Made by a program: the position numbers and the translations under genes. The notes under the pieces are model-generated. The model saw nothing but the letters and a program-made list of their open reading frames with translations, ran no database searches and was not told the origin of the DNA. Of a DNA stretch of 64,000 bases, positions 8,625 through 16,808 are shown in pieces. Source of the stretch: Gramella sp. KN1008 (GTDB lineage: Bacteria; Bacteroidota; Bacteroidia; Flavobacteriales; Flavobacteriaceae); contig NZ_SJDV01000003.1 of assembly GCF_004332155.1 (NCBI RefSeq), positions 186,001-250,000 on the forward strand, written 5' to 3'. Every line of letters starts with the position of its first letter. Position 1 is the first letter of the stretch.

Positions 8625-9944
8625 ATGAAAAAATTACTGGTGCTAACGGCATTCCTGTTTGGTTTTATTGTACAAGGTCAGGTACTGGCTGAAAGGGAAA
8701 GATCGAAGGTGATAGATCAGATCCTTGCCGAGCGGTTTAATGAAGTTCTGCCAAAATTGATGGATCGAGCCTCAATTGATATGTGGGTGGTTATATCCAG
8801 GGAATATAACGAAGATCCGGTACTTCGAACCATGCTCCCCGCTACCTGGTTAAATGCGAGAAGGCGCACCATCCTGGTCTTTTACAGGGACAGGGCGAAT
8901 GATACCATTGAAAAGCTGGCGATCGCCCGTTATAATATCGGAGATAATATTGAATCGGCCTGGAATAAGGAAGAACAACCCGACCAGTGGAAGGCCCTCG
9001 TTGACATCATAAAGGAAAGAGATCCGCAGAAAATAGGGATGAATATGTCAGAACATTTTGGGATCGCCGATGGGCTGGTGAAAACAGATTTTGACGAATT
9101 CATGACTGCCTTACCGGAAACCTACAAAAACCGAATCGTCTCAGCACAAGATCTGGCTGTGGGATGGATAGAGACAAGAACCCTCAGAGAAATGGTGTTG
9201 TATAGCGGGTTGGTGGAAATAACCCATGATATAATAGCCGAAGCTTTCAGTACAGATGTTATCCAGCCTGGAGTTACTACCACCGATGATGTGGTGTGGT
9301 GGATGCGCCAAAAAGTTACGGAAATGGGGCTGGAGACATGGTTCCATCCAACGGTGGATGTGCAGCGTAGCGAACAGAAACTTGTAGATCACATAACAGC
9401 TTTTTCCGATGAAAATGGAAGTATGGTGATCCTTCCGGGTGATCTGCTGCATTGCGATTTCGGGATCTCCTATCTTCGGCTTAATACCGATTGCCAGCAA
9501 ATGGCCTACGTTTTAAAAGATGGAGAAAGCAATGCCCCTCAGTTTTTAAAAGATGCTTTTCAGAAAGGAAATCAACTTCAGGATATACTCACTGCAAATT
9601 TTGAAACCGGGGCTACCGGGAATGAAATTTTAAAGAAAAGTCTTCAGGAAGCAAAAGATCAGGGGCTCAAAGCTTCAATATACACACATCCTTTAGGTTT
9701 ATATGGCCATTCTGCAGGGCCTACAATAGGGATGTGGGATCAGCAGGGCGGAGTTCCGGGAACCGGTGATTACCCTTTATATGAAAATACGGTCTATGCT
9801 ATAGAACTCAATACCGAAGTTGAAATTCCGGAATGGCAGAAGAGCATCCGTATCATGCTGGAAGAAGCCGGCTACTGGGGAGAAGAAGGATTCAGGTACG
9901 TTAACAAAAGACAAAACGAACTAAGGCTTATTCCGTCAGAATAA
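8625..9944 (+). CDS. Exported M24 family metallopeptidase (Xaa-Pro aminopeptidase-like)
   Basis: A 439-aa protein with a clear Sec signal peptide (MKKLLVLTAFLFGFIVQGQ). It has a creatinase-like N-domain followed by the pita-bread M24 domain. Candidate metal ligands are Asp in LHCDFGI, Asp in LNTDCQQ, His in GLYGHSAG, Glu in AIELNTEVE and a later Glu in the EEGF region. M24 enzymes remove N-terminal residues next to proline or cleave related C-N bonds. The signal peptide places it in the periplasm or outside. The gene starts 22 bases after menE but its function appears unrelated. Confidence 0.88.
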   Translation: MKKLLVLTAFLFGFIVQGQVLAERERSKVIDQILAERFNEVLPKLMDRASIDMWVVISREYNEDPVLRTMLPATWLNARRRTILVFYRDRANDTIEKLAIARYNIGDNIESAWNKEEQPDQWKALVDIIKERDPQKIGMNMSEHFGIADGLVKTDFDEFMTALPETYKNRIVSAQDLAVGWIETRTLREMVLYSGLVEITHDIIAEAFSTDVIQPGVTTTDDVVWWMRQKVTEMGLETWFHPTVDVQRSEQKLVDHITAFSDENGSMVILPGDLLHCDFGISYLRLNTDCQQMAYVLKDGESNAPQFLKDAFQKGNQLQDILTANFETGATGNEILKKSLQEAKDQGLKASIYTHPLGLYGHSAGPTIGMWDQQGGVPGTGDYPLYENTVYAIELNTEVEIPEWQKSIRIMLEEAGYWGEEGFRYVNKRQNELRLIPSE

Positions 9945-9973
9945 GCAGCGGTTACTAAAGGAAAAAGCCAATC

Positions 9974-10396
9974 CTAATATCCCATCTTCATATTATAGTC
10001 GGCAGAATGTTTTCCCGAGCCGTAAAAAATGAAGAAAATAGTGAATACAAGTACTACTGCGGCTTCTATCAATCCTGCAGGGTTCATTATTCCCACAAAG
10101 TTGATGATAATCGCACCTAAAAGAATAGGTAACTGAGCGATTAGTGCCCATCTGGTAAGCAAACCAAAAGCGATGAGCAGCCCTCCAACCAGGTGTGCCG
10201 GCGCCACATAATGGATAACCAGCATGATTCCCCCAAATCCTCTGAGAGGTTGAATTAATTCAACAAGAGTTTCAGTTTGGGATATAAACTGAATCCCTTT
10301 AATGAAAAAGAAAACTCCCAGGGCGATCCTCAGAATATCTAACCAGTAGTAAGTGTGAGCATTGGCCCATTTATTAAGTGATTTGATACTTAACAT
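9974..10396 (-). CDS. DoxX family membrane protein
   Basis: A 140-aa protein with four hydrophobic segments and the DoxX-family pattern (LRIALGVFFFIKGIQFIS at the start of helix 1, GGLLIAFGLLTRWA in the middle). The family is linked to quinol oxidase or thiosulfate/redox functions in other organisms, but most members are uncharacterised and nothing here narrows it. It is convergent with the M24 peptidase gene. Confidence 0.85.
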   Translation of the reverse strand: MLSIKSLNKWANAHTYYWLDILRIALGVFFFIKGIQFISQTETLVELIQPLRGFGGIMLVIHYVAPAHLVGGLLIAFGLLTRWALIAQLPILLGAIIINFVGIMNPAGLIEAAVVLVFTIFFIFYGSGKHSADYNMKMGY

Positions 10397-10466
10397 AATG
10401 GAAAATTTACCTTAAGGTACTGATTATTAATCTTTTTAGTAAATAATTTTTTGATTTTATAATATA

Positions 10467-10498
10467 AAGGCCGGTTAAGCTTAACGCTAACCGGCCTT
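10467..10498 (-). terminator. Terminator downstream of the M1 peptidase gene
   Basis: A strong stem GCCGGTTA/TAACCGGC with a ten-base loop. The T-run on the minus strand is short (TTTATATTATAAAA), so termination efficiency is uncertain. It lies about 27 bases past the M1 peptidase stop. Confidence 0.6.
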
Positions 10499-10524
10499 CA
10501 TTTAGGGTTTTATAGGAAGGCTTT

Positions 10525-12159
10525 TTACAGCCGGGATATTTCAACGTAAAATTCCAGCTCATTAAGTCTGATCTCTTCGAGATCGTCTTCACCCTTCAGG
10601 ATTTGCCATTCTGTAGTGGCATTCAGTCTTTTTTCGTCTTCATCAACAAATATATCTACCGGCATCCTGAAATTTTCCACATCGGCTTTCCATCTATAAT
10701 AGATCGTATCATTTTCTTCTTTAAGCTGAAGCTCGGGCAGGGAAGTATGTCTCAGATATTGGTCAAAAACGGGTTTAAGATCTATTTCTGTAGCAGCATT
10801 GAAGAAGGCTTCTGTATCTTTTGTCGATATGGTCTTATGTTTGAATTTTTCGGTATAATCCTTAAAGGTTCTCCACCACAATTCATCATCATTATAAATA
10901 CTCCTAATGGTATTCAGAAGGTTGGCGCCTTTAAAATACATGTCCCCGGAACCTTCGGCGTTCACTCCGTAGTCGCCAATAATGGGCCTATGATTTCCCA
11001 GCCCTCGGCGGGTTCCTTTGAGGTATTCCTGGGCCGCTTTTTTACCCCAGTGGCATTCCACGTAAATCGCTTCCGTATAACTGGTAAAGCCTTCCTGTAT
11101 CCACATATCGGCGATATCGGCAGCAGTGATACTGTTTCCATACCATTCGTGACCGGACTCATGAATGATTATGTAGTCCCATTTCAGACCTATACCGGTG
11201 CCTGAAAGATCGTTACCTAGATAACCATTTCCGTACTTATTTCCGTAAGCCACAGCGCTTTGATGCTCCATCCCCAGGTACGGGGTTTCCACGAGCTTGA
11301 ACCCGTCTTCAGGGAAGGGATAGGGTCCCATTTTATTATAGAAACAATCCATCATGCCTTTAACCTGTTCAAATTGCTTTTTGGCTTTATCCAGATTGTA
11401 TGGTAATACATAATAATCAAGGTCAAGGTCTTTATATTTATCTGAAAAATGGACATAATTCGCCACATTTATCATGATGTTGTAATTATTAATGGGATTG
11501 ACCACTTTCCAGCACCACTCTGTAAAACCATTTCCAAGATCGGTCTTTCCCAGAAAACGTCCATTTGAAACGTTCATAAGTCCGTTAGGGACTGCGATAT
11601 CCATTCTGGCTTCTTCCGGTTCATCACTTTGGTGATCTTTATTCGGGTACCAGAGGCTTGCACCTGTTCCCTGTACTGCGACACCAACCCAGGGATTACC
11701 TTCCCTGTCTTTTTCCCAGACAAATCCACCATCCCAGGGAGCGTTGCTTGCTACAATAGGATTTCCATGGTAAAAGAATTGAATAGAGTCTTTACTTCCC
11801 TTTTCCAGTGCATCCTTAAAATCTATAAAAACCGCATTGAATTTTCTTTTATAATTCAGCTTTTCTCCCTGATGTACTATAGAGTCGATCTGCATATTCT
11901 CGAAAAGGTCCAGCTGCATCACCGGCAACTTTTCTTTAACCCTGAAAGTAATCATATTGGAGCCTGAAATAAATTTTTTATCGGGCTCTATCTTCAGTTT
12001 AAGATGATATTTTCTGACATCGAAATTCGTTCTTTCAGGTCTTAGTGAGCCACGAAGAGTATCAGCTTCAGTATACTGGATATGGTTGGATCCCACTACC
12101 TGTGCATTCGCACCTGTGATGAGCATTAACAATATCAGATTTAAAAATAACGTCTTCAT
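10525..12159 (-). CDS. Exported M1 family aminopeptidase
   Basis: A 544-aa zinc metallopeptidase with a signal peptide (ends near GANAQ, residue 20). The gluzincin motif is HESGH (His333, Glu334, His337) with the third ligand Glu356 in WIQEGFTSYTEA. The substrate-recognition loop GMEHQ (296-300) stands where GAMEN is in classical aminopeptidases. The N-terminal beta-domain is present, but the protein stops after the catalytic and part of the linker region, so it lacks the long helical C-terminal domain of E. coli PepN. It is likely periplasmic and digests peptides. Confidence 0.92.
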   Translation of the reverse strand: MKTLFLNLILLMLITGANAQVVGSNHIQYTEADTLRGSLRPERTNFDVRKYHLKLKIEPDKKFISGSNMITFRVKEKLPVMQLDLFENMQIDSIVHQGEKLNYKRKFNAVFIDFKDALEKGSKDSIQFFYHGNPIVASNAPWDGGFVWEKDREGNPWVGVAVQGTGASLWYPNKDHQSDEPEEARMDIAVPNGLMNVSNGRFLGKTDLGNGFTEWCWKVVNPINNYNIMINVANYVHFSDKYKDLDLDYYVLPYNLDKAKKQFEQVKGMMDCFYNKMGPYPFPEDGFKLVETPYLGMEHQSAVAYGNKYGNGYLGNDLSGTGIGLKWDYIIIHESGHEWYGNSITAADIADMWIQEGFTSYTEAIYVECHWGKKAAQEYLKGTRRGLGNHRPIIGDYGVNAEGSGDMYFKGANLLNTIRSIYNDDELWWRTFKDYTEKFKHKTISTKDTEAFFNAATEIDLKPVFDQYLRHTSLPELQLKEENDTIYYRWKADVENFRMPVDIFVDEDEKRLNATTEWQILKGEDDLEEIRLNELEFYVEISRL

Positions 12160-12164
12160 TAAAA

Positions 12165-13793
12165 TCAGGTTTGAATTACACCCAGGTTGAAGTCTTTCTC
12201 AATTGGAGCATGGTTGGCTGCTTCGATTCCCATAGACACCCATTTTCTCGTCTCCAGAGGATCAATAATGGCATCTGTCCACAGCCTTGCTGCCGCATAG
12301 TAGGGAGAAGTCTGTTCATCGTATCTTGCCTTAATTTTTTCAAAAACTTCTTTTTCTTTTTCCTTATCCACTTCCTCGCCTTTTTTCTCAAGAGCCGCGG
12401 TTTCGATCTGGGTGAGTACCTTGGCAGCCTGGGTTCCTCCCATAACTGCAAGTTCAGCACTTGGCCAGGCAACAATAAGTCGTGGATCGTAAGCTTTTCC
12501 GCACATCGCATAATTACCGGCTCCATAGGAGTTTCCAATTATAACGGTGAATTTTGGAACTACCGAATTGCTCACGGCATTTACCATTTTGGCTCCGTCC
12601 TTAATGATTCCGCCATGCTCGCTCTTGCTTCCAACCATAAAACCTGTTACATCCTGAAGGAATACCAGCGGAATTTTTTTCTGATTACAATTCGCGATAA
12701 AGCGGGTGGCCTTGTCGGCAGAATCTGAATAGATCACTCCGCCAAATTGCATTTCTCCTTTTTTAGTTTTCACGATCTTACGCTGATTCGCTACTATTCC
12801 AACCGCCCAGCCATCGATCCGGGCATAACCGGTAATGATAGTCTGGCCATATCCTTCTTTGTACTCTTCAAATTCAGAATTATCGACCAGTCGATAGATG
12901 ATCTCATGCATATCATATTGATCGCTTCTTTTTTTAGGAAGGATACCGTAGATATCTTCCTGCTTTTCTTTTGGCGCTCCGGCTTTAGAACGATTAAAAC
13001 CGGCCCTATCAAAATCACCGATCTTATCCATGATGTTTTTAATACGTGTAAGGGCGTCCTTGTCATCTTTAGCCTTATAATCGGTTACCCCGCTAATTTC
13101 ACTATGTGTGGTTGCGCCACCCAGAGTTTCATTGTCTATTGATTCGCCAATAGCAGCCTTTACAAGGTAACTGCCGGCCAAAAAGATACTTCCGGTCTTT
13201 TCAACGATCAGCGCTTCGTCGCTCATAATAGGCAAATAAGCACCTCCAGCGACACAAGAGCCCATTACCGCTGCAATTTGAGTTATTCCCATACTGCTCA
13301 TCACGGCATTATTCCGGAAGATCCTTCCAAAATGCTCTTTGTCCGGGAATATCTCATCCTGCATGGGAAGATATACACCCGCGCTATCCACAAGGTAAAT
13401 TATGGGTAACCGGTTTTCTATGGCAATCTCCTGGGCGCGCAGGTTCTTTTTTCCGGTGATAGGAAACCAGGCTCCGGCTTTTACCGTAGCGTCGTTCGCA
13501 ACCACTATGCATTGTTTACCAGAAACGTAACCTATCTTTACTACAACACCACCGCTTGGGCAACCACCATGTTCTTCGTACATGCCTTCTCCGGCAAATG
13601 CCCCTATCTCGACAGATTCCTTCTTTTCATCAAGAAGAAAATCGATCCTTTCGCGAGCCGTCATTTTGCCTTTGGAATGGTGTTTCTTAATTCGCTTTTC
13701 CCCACCGCCTAATTTTATTTTTGCCAGCTTTTGTCTTAGACTAGAAGATAAAAGCTTATTATGATCTTCATTTTTATTGAAGTTAATATCCAT
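12165..13793 (-). CDS. Acyl-CoA carboxylase beta (carboxyltransferase) subunit
   Basis: A 542-aa biotin-dependent carboxyltransferase with both crotonase-like halves (N-half centred on GGCPSGGVVV and DSAGVYLPMQ; C-half on GGIIKDGAKMV, GNSYGAGNYAMCG and WPSAELAVMGG). The sequence is most like the 3-methylcrotonyl-CoA/propionyl-CoA group, and the length fits methylcrotonyl-CoA carboxylase (leucine breakdown). The biotin-carboxylase/BCCP subunit is not in this window, so the substrate remains open. It ends five bases before the start of the M1 peptidase gene, suggesting co-transcription. Confidence 0.92.
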   Translation of the reverse strand: MDINFNKNEDHNKLLSSSLRQKLAKIKLGGGEKRIKKHHSKGKMTARERIDFLLDEKKESVEIGAFAGEGMYEEHGGCPSGGVVVKIGYVSGKQCIVVANDATVKAGAWFPITGKKNLRAQEIAIENRLPIIYLVDSAGVYLPMQDEIFPDKEHFGRIFRNNAVMSSMGITQIAAVMGSCVAGGAYLPIMSDEALIVEKTGSIFLAGSYLVKAAIGESIDNETLGGATTHSEISGVTDYKAKDDKDALTRIKNIMDKIGDFDRAGFNRSKAGAPKEKQEDIYGILPKKRSDQYDMHEIIYRLVDNSEFEEYKEGYGQTIITGYARIDGWAVGIVANQRKIVKTKKGEMQFGGVIYSDSADKATRFIANCNQKKIPLVFLQDVTGFMVGSKSEHGGIIKDGAKMVNAVSNSVVPKFTVIIGNSYGAGNYAMCGKAYDPRLIVAWPSAELAVMGGTQAAKVLTQIETAALEKKGEEVDKEKEKEVFEKIKARYDEQTSPYYAAARLWTDAIIDPLETRKWVSMGIEAANHAPIEKDFNLGVIQT

Positions 13794-13981
13794 TATTTTG
13801 AATTTTTTACAATAATTTGAATAAATGAATGGGATTCCTTTTAAATAAATCTGTTTTCTGAAGAATTTTTAAGAATTTCCTTTCAGAAAAGGCTTTCGGC
13901 TAAAATACAAAAACGCCGGAACTCTTGGTGCATTCACCGAATCATTAAAAATAGCCGATATTTGTTTTAAATCTTATTTAA

Positions 13982-14161
13982 ATGAAAATGAATAAAAATA
14001 CCATATTTGGCTGGGCGTCTTTTTTAACTTTTCTTGTAGGTGTCGCACTGGTGCTTTTGGGAGTATTAAAATATGAGGACTACGCGATAGGTTTTTCAAC
14101 CACGGGAATAGGTTTCTTCTTTATCTCCTGGGTATTCAATGCGCTTAAAGGAAGAGTATAA
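13982..14161 (+). CDS. Small two-helix membrane protein (59 aa)
   Basis: A short gene encoding 59 residues, starting MKMNKNTIFGWASF and ending NALKGRV. It has two hydrophobic segments (about residues 9-29 and 38-53) separated by a short polar turn containing YEDY. I do not recognise a family. It lies 17 bases before the DinB gene on the same strand, so the two are probably one operon. Correct membrane-protein composition and clean spacing favour a real gene over chance. Confidence 0.65.
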   Translation: MKMNKNTIFGWASFLTFLVGVALVLLGVLKYEDYAIGFSTTGIGFFFISWVFNALKGRV

Positions 14162-14178
14162 AACGAACTCAATTGACT

Positions 14179-14652
14179 ATGGATAATACACGAAGAAATC
14201 AGCTGACAAAACATCTGGATGGAGGCCTCGCCTTTACTTCAATGGATAATTTCCTGGATAATATCACTTTTGAAAAGATTGGAAAACGACCTAAAGGTCT
14301 CCCTTATTCTTTTTATGAAGTGTTCTATCATATTGCTTTTGCGCAGAAGGATATTCTGGAATACACCATATCAGGGGATTATAAGACCGCTTCCTGGCCG
14401 GATGATTACTGGCCTGGTGTTCCCGAGCCGGCAAGCGAAGATGAATGGGAAGACCTAAAAGCTGATTTTTTTGAAGACAGAAGAATTCTTAGGGAATTCA
14501 TCCTTGATCCCAACAATGATCTTGATGCCCCCATAATGAACTCTGAAAATCACAGCCTGCTTCGGGAAATACTTCTTGTGATAGAGCACTCTGCATATCA
14601 TACCGGCCAGCTTGTCCTTATTCAGCGATTATTAGGTGTTTACAATAATTGA
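14179..14652 (+). CDS. DinB family protein
   Basis: A 157-aa four-helix-bundle protein of the DinB/YfiT-like superfamily. The metal-binding histidine triad is visible: His51 (VFYHIAFAQ), His137 and His141 (IEHSAYHTGQL). Members include thiol-dependent transferases (bacillithiol or mycothiol S-transferases) and many of unknown activity. A YtxJ protein, linked to bacillithiol, is also encoded in this window at 54.9 kb, so a thiol-transferase role is possible but unproven. The ATG at 14179 is preferred to an upstream TTG at 14173. Confidence 0.85.
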   Translation: MDNTRRNQLTKHLDGGLAFTSMDNFLDNITFEKIGKRPKGLPYSFYEVFYHIAFAQKDILEYTISGDYKTASWPDDYWPGVPEPASEDEWEDLKADFFEDRRILREFILDPNNDLDAPIMNSENHSLLREILLVIEHSAYHTGQLVLIQRLLGVYNN

Positions 14653-14717
14653 ATTCTCTGAAAATTTCAGGATATTTGCATACTTAAATTAATACTAGAA
14701 AAATTAAATAAAAATAT

Positions 14718-16409
14718 ATGTCAGACGATAAGAAAGTTATCTTTTCGATGTCTGGGGTGACCAAGACCTTCCCCAAGGCGAATACCCCGGTATTGAAGAA
14801 TATTTACCTGAGTTTCTTTTACGGAGCCAAGATTGGGATACTGGGACTAAACGGTTCAGGGAAATCCACCTTGCTGAATATAATTGCCGGAAAGGATCAG
14901 AATTATCAGGGAGATGTGGTTTTCTCTCCTGGCTATAGTGTAGGACTTCTTGAACAGGAACCTGAACTGGATGAGGAAAAAACGGTACTGGAGGTGGTGA
15001 AAGAAGGAGTAGCCGATACTGTTGCTGTGCTTGATGAGTATAACAAGATCAATGATATGTTTGGTCTACCGGAAGTCTATGAAGATGCCGATAAGATGCA
15101 GAAGCTTATGGATAAGCAGGCTGAACTTCAGGATAAGATAGATGCCAGCAATGCCTGGGAACTTGATACCAAACTTGAGATCGCAATGGACGCTCTGAGA
15201 ACTCCTGAACCGGATAAAAAGATATCTGTACTTTCAGGGGGTGAAAGAAGAAGAGTGGCGCTTTGCCGTTTATTGCTTCAGGAACCGGATATTCTTTTAC
15301 TGGATGAGCCTACCAACCACCTTGATGCAGAATCTGTGCACTGGCTGGAGCACCATTTACAACAATATAAAGGAACGGTAATCGCGGTAACTCACGACCG
15401 TTATTTCCTTGATAATGTAGCAGGCTGGATTCTTGAACTTGACAGGGGAGAAGGAATCCCATGGAAAGGAAATTATTCTTCGTGGCTTGATCAGAAATCC
15501 AAGAGGCTGGCACAGGAACAGAAGCAGGCGAGTAAACGCCAGAAAACTCTGGAACGTGAGCTTGAGTGGGCCAGAATGTCTCCAAAAGGAAGACAGACCA
15601 AGCAGAAGGCCAGGCTTAAGAATTATGATAAGCTTTTGAGCCAGGACCAGAAACAGATGGACGAGAAGCTGGAGATATATATTCCAAATGGTCCAAGACT
15701 TGGTACTAATGTGATAGAAGCCAAAGGTGTAAGTAAGGCATTTGGTGATAAATTACTTTACGAGGATCTTAATTTCAATCTTCCGCAGGCAGGGATCGTT
15801 GGGATCATTGGACCTAACGGTGCAGGTAAGACGACAATTTTCAAAATGATCATGGGAGAAGAAGAACCCGATAAAGGAAGTTTTGAAGTTGGTGAAACTG
15901 CAAAGATCGCTTATGTGGATCAAAGTCACGCCAATATAGACCCTGAAAAGACCATATGGCAAAACTTCAGCGATGAGCAGGAACTCATCATGATGGGCGG
16001 GCGCCAGGTGAATTCGAGGGCATACCTGAGTAGGTTCAATTTCAGCGGAAGCGAGCAGAACAAAAAAGTGAGCATGCTTTCCGGTGGAGAAAGAAACCGA
16101 CTGCATCTTGCGATGACCCTGAAAGAAGAAGGAAACGTGTTGCTTCTTGATGAGCCTACGAACGACCTTGATGTAAATACACTGCGTGCTCTGGAGGAAG
16201 GTTTGGACAACTTCGCGGGTTGCGCTGTAGTGATCTCTCACGACCGTTGGTTCCTGGATAGAATTTGTACTCATATCCTGGCTTTTGAAGGAGATTCCCA
16301 GGTGTATTTCTTCGAAGGTAGTTTCTCAGACTACGAAGAAAATAAGAAGAAACGACTTGGAGGAGACATCATGCCGAAGCGCATCAAGTATAAAAAGCTG
16401 GTTAGATAA
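14718..16409 (+). CDS. ettA: Energy-dependent translational throttle protein EttA
   Basis: A 563-aa ABC-F protein with two ATPase domains in tandem and no membrane segments. Walker A motifs are GLNGSGKST (43-51) and GPNGAGKTT (about 363-371). Both halves have SGGER signatures and LLLDEPTN Walker B regions. A basic linker (the P-site-tRNA interaction region, rich in Lys, Arg and Gln, about 240-315) joins them. EttA binds the ribosomal E site and gates the first elongation steps according to the ATP/ADP ratio. The length and the closing RIKYKKL tail match EttA rather than Uup. A strong terminator follows. Confidence 0.95.
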   Translation: MSDDKKVIFSMSGVTKTFPKANTPVLKNIYLSFFYGAKIGILGLNGSGKSTLLNIIAGKDQNYQGDVVFSPGYSVGLLEQEPELDEEKTVLEVVKEGVADTVAVLDEYNKINDMFGLPEVYEDADKMQKLMDKQAELQDKIDASNAWELDTKLEIAMDALRTPEPDKKISVLSGGERRRVALCRLLLQEPDILLLDEPTNHLDAESVHWLEHHLQQYKGTVIAVTHDRYFLDNVAGWILELDRGEGIPWKGNYSSWLDQKSKRLAQEQKQASKRQKTLERELEWARMSPKGRQTKQKARLKNYDKLLSQDQKQMDEKLEIYIPNGPRLGTNVIEAKGVSKAFGDKLLYEDLNFNLPQAGIVGIIGPNGAGKTTIFKMIMGEEEPDKGSFEVGETAKIAYVDQSHANIDPEKTIWQNFSDEQELIMMGGRQVNSRAYLSRFNFSGSEQNKKVSMLSGGERNRLHLAMTLKEEGNVLLLDEPTNDLDVNTLRALEEGLDNFAGCAVVISHDRWFLDRICTHILAFEGDSQVYFFEGSFSDYEENKKKRLGGDIMPKRIKYKKLVR

Positions 16410-16441
16410 AAGCTTTAAGCTATAAGTCTAATGCAATAAGC

Positions 16442-16478
16442 AAAAAAGGAATGATTATTAAAATCATTCCTTTTTTAA
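16442..16478 (+). terminator. Terminator of ettA
   Basis: An almost perfect hairpin, AAAGGAATGATT pairing with AATCATTCCTTT across a short AT loop, followed by a T-run. It lies about 33 bases past the ettA stop. The flanking A-run and T-run would also allow it to work on the opposite strand. Confidence 0.85.
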
Positions 16479-16482
16479 TTTT

Positions 16483-16556
16483 GTCAAAAGTCAAAAGTCT
16501 CATTTTTTAGCTTAAAGCTTAAAGCTTAAAGCTTAAAGCTTATGGCTTAGAGCTTT
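16483..16556. repeat. Two adjacent heptamer tandem repeats (GTCAAAA and AGCTTAA)
   Basis: GTCAAAA occurs 2.4 times at 16483-16499. After ten bases AGCTTAA occurs about 4.5 times at 16509-16540 and degenerates into ATGGCTTAGAGCTTTT. The array lies between the converging ettA and DUF1456 genes and runs into the 3' end of the latter. Related single AGCTT/TAAGCT pieces occur near 16411, 32855, 45126 and 49269. Confidence 0.85.
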
Positions 16557-16794
16557 TAGTCTTCTTTTCAGGCATTGGCCCGCGAAGGTGAATGACGAGT
16601 CCGTCAAGGAAATTTCGCAGGAACTGGTCTCCACACTCCTTATATTTTTCGTGACCTTCTTTGCGGAAGATCGCTCCTAATTCACTTTTTGAAACTCTGA
16701 AATCAACCAGTGCACAGATCTCAACAATATCATCATTGGTCAATTTATGTGCAACTCTTAGTTTCTTGAAAATATCATTGTTTGTTAATGCCAT
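16540..16794 (-). CDS. DUF1456 family protein, single-domain form
   Basis: An 84-aa protein matching one copy of the DUF1456 (YehS-like) domain: NNDIFKKLRVAHKLTNDDIVEI at the start and FLDGLVIHLRG near residues 62-73. E. coli YehS has two such domains in about 156 residues, so this is a half-length, single-domain version. The function of the family is unknown. The last codons overlap the edge of the AGCTTAA repeat, so the C-terminal tail (KKTKSSKP) may be repeat-derived. It is 14 bases downstream of the DUF2254 gene on the same strand. Confidence 0.85.
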   Translation of the reverse strand: MALTNNDIFKKLRVAHKLTNDDIVEICALVDFRVSKSELGAIFRKEGHEKYKECGDQFLRNFLDGLVIHLRGPMPEKKTKSSKP

Positions 16795-16808
16795 GCTCCA
16801 AAGGTAAT

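Noticed and set aside
10603..11205. 200-codon frame on the + strand
   Set aside because: It lies wholly inside the M1 peptidase gene on the opposite strand, has no recognisable domain, and the peptidase has complete catalytic motifs.
12171..12728. 185-codon frame on the + strand
   Set aside because: Antisense to the carboxyltransferase gene, which is clearly the coding strand; the sequence is low-complexity (Phe-rich).
15753..16274. 173-codon frame on the - strand
   Set aside because: Antisense shadow of the second ATPase domain of ettA; no family features.
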